Shown piece after piece: positions 10,703 to 20,612 of a stretch of 64,000 nt of DNA (its first letter is position 1; each line of letters opens with the position of its first letter). The position numbers were made by a program, and so were the translations under genes. The notes below the pieces were generated by a model. That model saw nothing but the letters and a program-made list of their open reading frames with translations, made no database searches and was not told the origin of the DNA. The stretch lies in the NCBI GenBank assembly GCA_022225965.2, contig JAKJXP020000012.1, positions 186,001 through 250,000 of the forward strand, written 5' to 3'. The DNA is from Diatrype stigma. Taxonomy: Eukaryota > Ascomycota > Sordariomycetes > Xylariales > Diatrypaceae.

Positions 10703-12611
10703 CAAGCACACCCCTTTAGATATTGGCAGTTCCTTTTCCAAGCCCGCGCCTCACTCATCACCTACCAACCGCATAAGATGTCGGCCACGGTCTGCCCATG
10801 AGATACCCATTCTCCCAAGGTTACTGGCTCGATGGAATGCAGCCCCCGTGTAGTGCACAACCCCACAGAAACGACTAGCAACGCCCGTATATGCGCAATG
10901 GCTACATCACTGGCAAATATTTCTCTAACAGCAAAGCCAATGACATTGGTATAGCTGGCACCTTCGAGCCCCCTTTTGTATAACTCTTACATTTGTAATC
11001 TTCACTCTTCAATGCAGACTTTGGTAAGACTATGCCTTGTTGTGATCTATTTTGTTATTATCTAGATCCATCTAGCCTTTTAGCACCATCTGTCCGAATA
11101 TCTGGTACATCGTCTCCTATTTGATGTGCATACAAGTAACCAGCTCAGACCATACCACTTCGACTACCAGACCATTCTGTAGGTGCTAGATATAGATCAT
11201 AACCTGACTACGAAAGTTTCAATTGATTTAGGGATACATCGAGCTTCAACTCTACCACCTACATCCCCCAGCGCGTGCCGACCCTGTACTCTGCCGCAAG
11301 TAGGTAATCAGGTTTATTCATCTTAACAGGTAGGATCGAGGTCTGATGTTTGTATCCTGGGGCCACATTGCTTCCCCCGACTGACGACAACGGCCGATGT
11401 GTCTGTCAACATCAGTTCAGATGTTGGGTTGCCCCTTTCTTCAAGGTAGCCAGCCAGAAAGCAGTCTTCCCCACAGCTCCAGCGTACGTAAGCAAACCCC
11501 AAACTCACTTCCTCTCATATTTCCTACCTAGTTCAAGGCAAAAGGTCCAGAACGGGTCGAGCGAGCGCAACGCCGACTATGCCACCGACACCAATAAGAC
11601 GAACATTGACAAAGATTATGTTATAGCGCTTGTAATGAAAACGGCAATGCCAACCATCGACGTTCATCTACAATACTTAAGTATGGACGAAGAAGGCATG
11701 TAGGGCGGAGAGCGGAGAGCTAGCTATGGTGAGCCCCGCTCTGTATACGTCCATATGCAGTAGGTGGGATACTTGGGCTATCACCACATCAACAATCACT
11801 AATACGAATCGTTCCGGTGGACTGTAACTACCATTGGGCAATGGCTGAAATGGTTAGTTCATAGCGTGCATTCGGGCATAGAATTGCTTTCAAGATGCAG
11901 CCCGTAAGCCCGGCATTGAAGATGCGGCCTCGTTTCCCCGACTAGGTAGGTGCCTAAGATATTCTGCACTCGTAAAGCATCAACAGATCCCGAGCAATCA
12001 AGCATTGTAAGCATTGACAGACCCCTCAGCCCCTGTAGCGGAGGGGGAGATATCGTCCCTTTAGAGTGCTTATTCGATGGCAGATAACGCCATTACAGGG
12101 GGGTTACCGGGGGGTCACAGGGGGTTCTCTTGCCCGATTGAGCATAGGCTCGAGAGGCCCCTGGACCGTATTGGCCCGCCTGGAGAATGGACACCCAGAC
12201 ACTTCACCCCAGACGGGATAAACGCCCGCAGCGGCAAGGATTGTAATTGCAAATGCGGGCAGTTGCGTGCGTGCTTTCCAATAGATACGAGGTCGCGAGC
12301 TAGATGAGGACGGCAGACGGGTATCACCGTTGCGTTGCGCTGCGCTGCGCTGAGCTGCTGTTGTTCCTGTTATAGCGGGGGCCGGGCAGGGCAGGGCGCG
12401 GGGAGGCACGCTCCTTATAAAATGCGCGTAGCCACCACCTGCACCACTCTTACCGGGTTGCTCTTTCTACCCACGGTAGCTTTAGGGGTTGAGAGGCATC
12501 TCGGTTGACATCTGCTCCTACCTTACCTAAGAAAAGGCAGGCATTCATCACCTGCAGTTTGGGTGTTTCGGCTTGTCCAACATATACATACCATACATAC
12601 CCGTCGTCACC
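10703..12611. other. Intergenic, retroelement to S53 protease
   Basis: Base composition returns to normal immediately after the element. Several frames of up to 117 codons exist at 11323-11703 and 12077-12409, but they overlap on both strands and match nothing I know. I list none as a gene. The last 200 bp are the probable protease promoter. Confidence 0.4.
12416..12422 (+). promoter_or_regulatory. TATA box of the S53 protease gene
   Basis: TATAAAA lies 190 bp upstream of the chosen ATG, in an otherwise GC-rich stretch. This spacing would leave a 5' UTR of roughly 150 nt, plausible for a regulated secreted protease. Confidence 0.5.
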
Positions 12612-14477
12612 ATGCTTTCGAGCAGGCTTCTCGCCCTCCTGGCCACGGCCGCCGCCGCCCGGGTTATGGACCAGGTTCCTGCCGTTCCTAAAGGATGGAC
12701 CGAGGTTCGGCAGGCTTCTCCGGAGGAGCCGATCTCGCTCCGCATCGCCCTGCCCCAGCAGCATGCCGCCGCCTTGGAGCAAGCCGTCGTCGAGATGTCC
12801 ACCCCCGGCTCTGCCGACTACGGAAAGCACATGAGCCGCCTCGAGCTCCGCGCGTACACGGCCCCGGCTGAACAATCCGTCTCCTCTGTCGTGGGCTGGC
12901 TGGCCGAGAGCAACATCGCCGCCAAGGTCGACAATGACTGGATCTCCTTCACCACCGACGTCGGGACCGCCAACGAGCTCCTGGACACCACTTTTGCCTG
13001 GTACCAGTACAGCGCGGGGGGCAGTCCCAAGCTGCGAACGCTGTCCTACAGCGTCCCCGACGAGCTGGCCGGAAACATCGATCTCATCCAGCCCACCACG
13101 CGTTTCGGCCGGCTCGCGCCCAAGAAGTCGACCATCTTCGACATGCAGATTCTCGGGTCCGTGGATGAGGAGGCCGACGAGTCCGTCGTAGACGCCGCCC
13201 CCTCTTCTTGCAACGTGAACCAGATCACCCCGGCCTGCATCAAGGCCCTCTACAACATCAAGTACAAGGCATCGGCTGAGGGCAACCTCGTCGCGTTTGC
13301 GTCGTACCTAGAGGAATATGCTCGGTACTCGGATCTGCAGTCTTTCGAGACGAAGTGGGTACCAGATGCCAAGGGACAGAACTTTACTGTGCAGTTGGTG
13401 AACGGAGGTTTGGATGACCAGGACAGCGATGATGACAGCGGTATGTTTTGCTTCCTCGCTCGCCGGGATGGACGGCACTTGATATGATTCTAACTACGGA
13501 GATTAGGCGAGGCAAACCTCGACGTCCAGGCCATTCTTGGTGTCAGCGCGCCACTCCCGATCCTGGAGTACAGCACAGGTGGAAGAGGGTAAGTGACTGC
13601 ATTGCATGCAACCGATAGGACTGGCTGACTGATTCACCACGCTACTAGGCCCGCCGAGCCAGGTTTCCCATCGACCAACGAGCCGTACCTCGAGTTCCTC
13701 ACGTGGCTCCTCGATCAGGAGGACGCCGACCTGCCGCAGACGCTGTCCACGTCCTACGGCGAAGACGAGCAGTCCATCCCGGAGGAGTACGCCCTGAAGG
13801 TCTGCAACCTGTTCATGCAGCTCGGCGCGCGCGGCGTCTCGGTGCTCTTCTCCTCGGGCGACTCGGGCCCCGGCGACGACTGCACGCGGGCCTCGGACGA
13901 CGCGCCGTACTTCCAGCCGACCTTCCCCGGCGCGTGCCCGTACGTGACCTCGGTGGGCGCGACGCACGGCGTCGACCCGGAGCAGGCGGTCAGCTTCTCG
14001 AGCGGCGGGTTCAGCTCGCTGCACGCGCGCCCGGCCTGGCAGGACGCCGCCGTGGCCGCCTACCTGGACTCCATCGGCGGCACGTACGCGGACTACTTCA
14101 ACGCGTCGAACCGCGGCTTCCCCGACGTCGCCGCCCAGGGCGCCCTGTTCGCCGTCGTCGACAAGGGCCGCAACGCCCTGCTGTCGGGCACGAGCGCCTC
14201 GGCCCCGGCCTTCGCCGGCGTCGTCGCCCTGCTGAACGCCGCCCGCAAGAGCCAGGGCGCCGCCCCGCTCGGCTTCCTCAACCCCTGGCTGTACAACAAC
14301 AGCGCCGCCTTCTTCGACGTCACCGCCGGCTACGGGAGCGGCTGCACCGGCAACTCGGCGTTCCCGCACGGCGCCCGGTGGAACGGCACCGAGGGGTGGG
14401 ACCCCGTCACGGGGCTCGGCACCCCGAACTTCGAGAAGCTGCTCGCGGCCGCGGCTCCGGGGGTCGAGAACGCTTAG
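12612..14477 (+). CDS. Secreted sedolisin (peptidase family S53), TPP1-like
   Basis: Three exons (12612-13440, 13507-13588, 13649-14477) join in frame to 579 residues. Residues 1-16 are a signal peptide. Residues ~25-190 are the activation prodomain (GWTEV..., YGKHMS). The mature part carries the S53 catalytic set: Glu278 and Asp282 in EANLD, oxyanion-hole Asp375 in SSGDSG, and Ser486 in SGTSASAP. A calcium-site region follows near the C-terminus ([12 protein letters not shown]). The enzyme would act outside the cell at acid pH, releasing tripeptides or cutting internally. An in-frame region opens 39 bp upstream, but the ATG at 12612 has a CACC context and directly starts the signal peptide. 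Complete and apparently functional. Confidence 0.93.
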
Positions 14478-15788
14478 TTGGGTAATAAGGCGTACTGCGA
14501 CGTAATATGCATCGTTAACTTCCCTCGTATTCTTACTAGGTACTAGAGGAATATAGATATAATGTAACTTTAAACACATTTTCACGAAGTATATGCTGGA
14601 ATCCCTCCCCTGGAACTTAGTGTGGAAAGAAAGCGCAATTAAGTGCTTACAGTAATCCCCTGATCACTATGTATGCGGGTGAGACATGCAGGGCCTATAA
14701 AGTTGTGCCACATAGTTAACGCCTGTATCCACCAGACGCACCATGTCCTATCATCATAGGCGCGCGGCTACTTGGAGAAAGGAGCACTTGGTATTTTATT
14801 TTCTCGCCATCTCGATGATAAGCCTTGAGTTAAACCAAAGCCTACCTCCCGGGGCGGCATGGCCTCACCCTCAGATGTCCTCATTGAGGATATCTCGCTT
14901 GGGTCGGACAACTTAGCTAGCAGCTCCACTGCTGACTCGTGCCGAGCTGTAAATAATGGTATCATCCCCTCATATCGCTCTAGAGTTTTAGATCCAACTC
15001 ACTTTTTTTCCTTCGCTTTCGTAGCAGGGCTAGGCTACAAGCAAGCAAGGCTTATCTGTGAAGGCGATGGGAGGTTTTCGTAGTACATCTTCCACTTGGT
15101 GAGCCTGTTAGAGAGACCAACGTGAACACGTTAAGATGAAAGCATGGGAATTTCTCTGTGGTGTTTCAAATCGATGATTCAAACTTGATTCAGCTCGCCG
15201 TCTTCCATTGGACACTCACCGTACCTTACCTTAGATACCTAGTTTCCGAATCACCTCATCAGGTACCCCGTACCCTCTTCCCGCTGTTGTCTCGGCCGTT
15301 GTCGGTGCCGCAACCCCGCCCTCCGAGACAGGGCAAGACAAGACAAGGCAAGGCGAGACAAACGCTAGACTAACTACATAAAATCGAACGCCGGGACACA
15401 CATCGTGCTCGAGCCGAGTTGCAGTCCCAACTCTCCATTTGCTTCTTCTGGCTGGGATTTTAAATGAGGGAGAGCTATCTACCTGCATAGGCAACTGATG
15501 AGAACATCATCATCAACGTCGCCATTACCATCGCTAACACCAACGCCATCATAATATCTGCCTGCCTGCCTGCCTACCAGGCTGCCCATTGGCAAAACAT
15601 ATCTCAAGCATCTACCAACCAGAGGGCAACCAACATCTCTGCGCAAAGCAGCGAATGAAGACGGGTCCCAGAGACTAGGGACCTATTCACTTAGGCGCTT
15701 CCAACATTCGCTTCGCTTCGGTAGAGAGAACCGAAACGGCACGGAACCCTCTCCTATCCTCCTCCCCTCACACCCAGACCTAAGAACC
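14478..15788. other. Intergenic, S53 protease to C2H2 gene
   Basis: No gene is seen. The last ~40 bp before the next ATG are a pyrimidine-rich tract (around CTCTCCTATCCTCCTCCCC), typical of fungal promoters and 5' leaders. A CTGCCTGCCTGCCTACC microrepeat occurs near 15560. Confidence 0.4.
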
Positions 15789-17023
15789 ATGCCCTGGACC
15801 TGCGGGACCTGCCTCCGGGCGTTCAACACGGCCCGGGCGCGGGGTCAGCACATGAACGCGCTGGGGCACGCGGTGCCGCGGCACGAGTGCGACCGGTGCT
15901 GGAGGTACTTCGGGAGCCGCGCCGCGGTGGTCGGGCACATGAACGCGAGCAACCACTGGCCCTACGAGTGCCCGCGGTGCGGCGACACGTGGCCGACGCA
16001 GGACAAGGTCGACAAGCACGTCGTCGAGTACCACCACCACTGCACGGATTGCGACCGCACATTCGCTGATTACAACTGCATCAAGATGGTAGGTCACTTC
16101 GGTTACTCGGTCATTCAGTTGCTGGCTTCACACTCGAACTTTCATTATTGTTGTTTGAACTGGATACCTAATATACCTTAACCTAACCCAAACCGGGTGT
16201 TGTTCCAACCCCCCCCCCCCCCCCCCCCCCTCCCTGCGAGATCTCTCCCCCGTGTTGCGTTCCCTTGGATGTTGAATGATGATGACGACGATGATGCTGG
16301 TGGTGCTGGTGGTGACGATCAAGTGACGACGGTGAAAGCTGACAGAAAAATGAAATAATGAAACTGAAAATTAACGAAAACAAACAGCATCTCAACTCGC
16401 GCACCCACCGCCGGAGCGAGATGGACTGCCCGTTCTGCAAGCGGGCCTTCGTCAGCGCCACGGGGCTCTCGCACCACCTGGAGAGCGGCGCCTGCCCGCA
16501 GGCGCCCTTCCTGAACCGCGAGACGGTCTACAAGCTCGTGCGGTCCAAGGACCCCACCGGCGTCGTCGCCAAGAAGCTCATCGGCTGGGACGGCTCGGCC
16601 TCGGGCACGGGCTCATCGTCGCCGTCGTCATCGAGATACGAGGTCACCAGCCAGGCATGGAACGGATACGCCTGGGAGTGCTACTTCTGCCATCGGGACT
16701 TCACCACGAGCGCGGGGCTGAACCAGCATCTTAACTCACCTGCCCGTACGTTCCCCCTTTTCCTCTCTTCCTTTCCCACCTTTTTTCCTCTTTCTGGCCA
16801 AACGAAACTGACAGAAATGCGACATCATACTGCAATGCAATCCATAGACCAGCAGAACCTCTACCACTGCCCTAACCGGGCTGGTTGCGGGAGGGAGTTC
16901 AAGACCTTCGCGGGCGTGATGAACCACTTCGAAAGTGAGAGCTGCGGCTTCACTCGCTTCGAACGGGTGCAGACGGGCTTCCGAGGCATCCTCGGCGGGG
17001 ACCGGTTGATTGGATTCCATTGA
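15789..17023 (+). CDS. C2H2 zinc-finger protein with seven fingers
   Basis: Three exons (15789-16088, 16388-16745, 16848-17023) join to 277 residues. Seven Cys2-His2-type fingers run almost the full length: CGTC...H-x5-H, CDRC, CPRC, CTDC (spanning the first splice), CPFC, CYFC (spanning the second splice) and a final divergent CPNRAGC finger. The fifth and seventh end in Cys instead of the second His. A Ser/Gly-rich linker separates fingers five and six. No activation domain is visible, so a nucleic-acid-binding or protein-binding role is inferred. Both introns interrupt fingers, and the fingers only complete when spliced, which supports the model. Intron 1 is 299 nt and contains a run of 22 C. 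Confidence 0.85.
16209..16230 (+). repeat. C22 homopolymer inside intron 1 of the C2H2 gene
   Basis: Twenty-two consecutive C on the coding strand lie within the 299-nt first intron. The length may be affected by sequencing error or slippage. Confidence 0.9.
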
Positions 17024-19188
17024 TTTGCATATGCATCATTGGGGGGACGGCGCAAAACCAAGCACTTTGACATTTTGGGCGCACTTGGGCGTTGTTCACA
17101 GGGGAAAGGGGATTTTTGGTATGGGAGACCAAGAGCAGGAGATAGGATGGGGTTTTAATTGATGGGGGCTTCTATTCGCCCTACACACATACGTAGTTAG
17201 GCATTTAATACCTGCGTGCAACCCTATACTTATACTGTTCACGGCTTGTTGGGGGTTCATCTCGTTGCTTGGGAGCAGGAAACCCAGACTGAAAGTCTGG
17301 TGGAGGACTACAACAATTGAGATACTATTGCTATAACAAATGCCGTGACACAGTAGTTTCCACTTACAGACAACACTTGAATTTACTCCCCTGCATGTAT
17401 GAGGTCACACGAGGATTCTGGAGATTGATTGATCATCTACCGACCGCGGCTTTACTCAAAGGTCCACTAACTACATACACGCAGGTCCAGGCTTAGAGTT
17501 ATGAAGAAAAGAAAAGATGGTGATATTGGCTATATCATACCTGGTGGGCTGTTACGCCATAAAGGCGCTGGTCTAAGACAGGCGATTTTCCACTGTTGCC
17601 CGCCCGCCCTGCATCGTCCCTCTTACTTACAGATTACTTGCAGATCTACGAGCTCCAAAGTGGTGAGAGCCTGGAATTCGTGAATGAGAGCGATTGAAAT
17701 TAGAATCAGAATCAGAATCCAAGAAACAAAATTAGCCAGATATATTAGTTCAATGGGCACATAGAGACGAGCAATAGTTGGTTTGCATACCTAACACTAT
17801 CCAGCGTCAAATAATTAATTGTAATAAGCCTGAAGCGCGCGGGGGCGGGGGTCCCCAGCCAGCGGCCCTGATCATCAGGGAGTAATTCGCGATTTATGCG
17901 GATGAACAGACATACGACGCTGATCGACCGAATCAGATAATGAGTACCTAATATAGACCTCGCCTGAGCATCCCAATGTTGTTCGACGCAATGCCAACAA
18001 CAACAACAAATCCCGATTGCTTGGGTACGAAAAGCAGGCAAGCGCTTTTCCTTTTTGCAATGGTCTGTCTGTCTGCCGCCGCCTGCATGGGAAACGTTTC
18101 ACGAACTAGACTAAAGGAAGACCCCTCGTGTTTTCGCGGTCGGGTGTGGCGGCGGGTTGGTTGGTTGGTTGCACGCGAGGCGGACTGTAGGTACGTAGTA
18201 TGTAAGTAGGTCTCGGACGGGCGGCAAAGCCCAGGGAACTCAAAATCTTAAGCTTAAATGAAAAATAGAGTAGCGGCGGACGCTAGTCAGCCCTCTGTCG
18301 CACCCTTAACCTTTGATATGTGTGACGTCAAGGCCGGCTGGGCTGGGCTGGCTGGGTTGGTACCAAGTAGGAAGGCAAGGTTGTGTGTGTCCCTTGCCGC
18401 AAGGGACACAACAACGGCGGCAACGTACGCAAGCACGTGGGAATGGAGGTTGAGTGCCTACGTACTTACTTCCAGGTTACCTACGGGTAAATAACGTTGC
18501 ACGCTGCGACATACGGCGGCTAGTTAACTTTGGGTAGATGCACCGTAAAACGGGGACCTCCCGGTGCGGTAGGGACCGAGAAGCCGGGTAATGGGTATCG
18601 GATCGGGTATTGGGTATTCGGTAGTTATTGGGTATCCAAAAAAAGGCAAGACATCGTCCCATTGACTGCGTCTGATAAAAAAGCTATGGTACAGAAATCT
18701 ACAAATGTAGAGGTAGGTAAACATGGTAATGGCAGATCGGGAATTCCATTCACACATATGGTATATATGTCGTTCGTTACATCGCGCAAAAAACAGTGTC
18801 AAGTCATCCATGCGGAACCCCCCGAATGCCCATCAACAAGACGTATACGCGCGTACATACATACACAAGTCCGTTTATAGTAAGTTATACCAGCGCCGAA
18901 CGATATGCAAAAATGAATAAGAAAAGGAGCGCAGTTTCTCGTGCGTCTCTCATCTCTTCTTTCCCCTCTCCCGTTCTGCCATAGTTTCATGTCAATTCTT
19001 CCGATAGTCCGTTCGTAGCGAGCGAATCGACTCGACTCGATCGAGCCGAGTCGAGTCGTGAAGTCGAGTTGAGTCGAACAGCCTCAGCTGCTAGGCGAAT
19101 CTCCTTTTTCGCATCGCCTCAGAGGCCAACCCAAGCAAAGCGCTTGTTCCGAAGATAAAACGAAATCCCGCTTTCAGGTGGTGGGGCT
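17024..19188. other. Intergenic, C2H2 gene to S8 protease
   Basis: No gene is recognised. Short tandem motifs are present: GGTTGGTTGGTT near 18158, GGGCTGGGCTGGCTGGG near 18338, and TATTGGGTAT repeats near 18590-18640. Its right end carries the hairpin listed separately. Confidence 0.4.
19028..19058. repeat. Perfect 12-bp inverted repeat downstream of the S8 protease gene
   Basis: CGACTCGACTCG (19028-19039) and its exact complement (19047-19058) are separated by 7 bp, and a further related GTCGAGTTGAGTCG follows. It lies about 130 bp beyond the stop codon of the protease gene on the minus strand, so it could be a 3' UTR stem-loop or an arrest site. The function is not known. Confidence 0.7.
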
Positions 19189-20391
19189 TTATTTGCCGAC
19201 GCCGTTGTAGGCGCGGGCGTCGACGCTCTTGGGGTCCCGGATGCCGGGGACGGCGAGCGACTTGAGCTTGTCGGTGACGGCGTCCGGGGTGTCGAGCTGG
19301 CCGGCGAAGACGCTCTTGAGGTAGAGGGCCAGGCCGGAGACGTGGGGCGTGGCCATCGACGTGCCCGAGATGGTGTTGGTCGCGTCGTTGCCGCCGATCC
19401 AGGACGACAGGATGTCGACGCCGGGGGCGAAAATGTCGACGAAGTCGCCGAAGTTGCTGAAGTACGCGCGCGTGTTGCTGATGTCGGCCGCGCCGACCGT
19501 GAAGGCGTTGGGGGCCGAGGCGGGCGAGTAGGTCGAGGCGTCGACGCCGTCGTTGCCGGCCGCCACGATGGTCAGGATGCCCTGGTCGTAGGCGGCCTCG
19601 ACCGCCTTGTTCTCGGCCTCGGACTTGGCGCCGCCGAGCGACATGCTGATGACGGAGTTGGCCTCGCGGCCCTCGGCCGTGATGTTCTGCACGGCCCACT
19701 GGTAGCCCTCGAGCACGGTCTCGGTCGTCGCGCTGCCGCCGTTGAAGATCTTGACCGACACGCAGGTCGCCTTCTTCGCCACGCCGTACGTCTTGCCGCA
19801 GATGGTGCCCGCGACGTGCGTGCCGTGGCCGTCGATGTCGACGAATTCCGTGTCGTCCACGGCGTTGTAGCCCAGCACGGCGCGGCCGCCGTCGAACTCC
19901 TCGTGCGTCGTCAGGAGGCCGGTGTCGACGATGTAGGCGAACTGGCCCTCGCCGGCGGCGTCCTCGTAAACGTACTCGGTCGAGTTGGCGGACTTGTGCG
20001 AGAGCGAGGCGAGGCCCCAGGGGGCGTCCTTCTGGGTCTCGGTCACCAGGAGCTTGCGGACGCGGTCGGGCTCGACCGCCAGCACGGAGGCGTCCTGGCG
20101 GATCTGCTCGATGGTGTCGTCGTCGAAGTGCGCGCTGTAGCCGTTGAAGGCGTTGAAGCTCCACTTCTTGGCGATGCCCCAGAGGCCGCTGCCGCTGCGC
20201 GCGTGGATGCCGGCCGCGAAGGTGAAGTGCGAGTCGACGTCGGCCTGCTGCAGGCCCTTCTGCAGCGTGATGATGTACTTGCCGGGCACGATGTCCAGGT
20301 CGACGCGCGGGCGGGCGAGGGGCTTAGGCAGGCCCGTCACGGCGGGGATGATGGCGGCCGCGAGGAGGCCGAGCTGCTGAAATCCAACCAT
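19189..20391 (-). CDS. Secreted subtilisin-like (proteinase K-type) alkaline protease, family S8
   Basis: A single exon encodes 400 residues. Residues 1-20 are a signal peptide. Residues ~36-113 form the I9 inhibitor/chaperone prodomain (PGKYIITLQ...). The mature enzyme has the catalytic triad Asp156 (AYIVDTG), His189 (GHGTHVAG) and Ser345 (GTSMATPHVSG), and oxyanion Asn280 (AAGND). Length and layout match extracellular fungal proteinase K/cuticle-degrading proteases. It would hydrolyse proteins outside the cell at neutral to alkaline pH, complementing the acid sedolisin encoded 4.7 kb away. The absence of introns is unusual, since many relatives have one or more. The gene appears intact. Confidence 0.95.
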   Translation of the reverse strand: MVGFQQLGLLAAAIIPAVTGLPKPLARPRVDLDIVPGKYIITLQKGLQQADVDSHFTFAAGIHARSGSGLWGIAKKWSFNAFNGYSAHFDDDTIEQIRQDASVLAVEPDRVRKLLVTETQKDAPWGLASLSHKSANSTEYVYEDAAGEGQFAYIVDTGLLTTHEEFDGGRAVLGYNAVDDTEFVDIDGHGTHVAGTICGKTYGVAKKATCVSVKIFNGGSATTETVLEGYQWAVQNITAEGREANSVISMSLGGAKSEAENKAVEAAYDQGILTIVAAGNDGVDASTYSPASAPNAFTVGAADISNTRAYFSNFGDFVDIFAPGVDILSSWIGGNDATNTISGTSMATPHVSGLALYLKSVFAGQLDTPDAVTDKLKSLAVPGIRDPKSVDARAYNGVGK

Positions 20392-20605
20392 ATTGAAAAT
20401 AGGGAACAGGGCGTCCGTCCTAATCCGAGAAAGAAATAGAAAGAATGTGGTGGTTGCTCAAGTCCAAAGGTAGCAAGGTAAAGAGTGAAGACCGGCACCT
20501 GTGGTAGTAGGTAGCCGTTTTGTCGAGGGATAGGGGGGATGGATGACAAGATGGAGGATGGTATAAGCTCCTCGAAAAGAATGTGAGGGACGAGCAACCG
20601 AGATG

Positions 20606-20612
20606 CTTTATA
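20606..20612 (-). promoter_or_regulatory. TATA box of the S8 protease gene
   Basis: TATAAAG on the minus strand lies about 215 bp upstream of the ATG, followed by a CT-rich leader region. The assignment is by position and motif only. Confidence 0.45.

Noticed and set aside
11323..11703. Frame of up to 117 codons downstream of the retroelement
   Set aside because: No motif, no GC bias at third positions, and overlapping frames on both strands.
13503..14585. 360-codon minus-strand frame opposite the S53 protease
   Set aside because: It is a GC-driven shadow of the sense codons with Arg/Val/Glu low complexity; the sense strand has the full catalytic set.
19342..20439. 365-codon plus-strand frame opposite the S8 protease
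   Set aside because: Same reason: an antisense shadow of a GC-rich gene with no domain.
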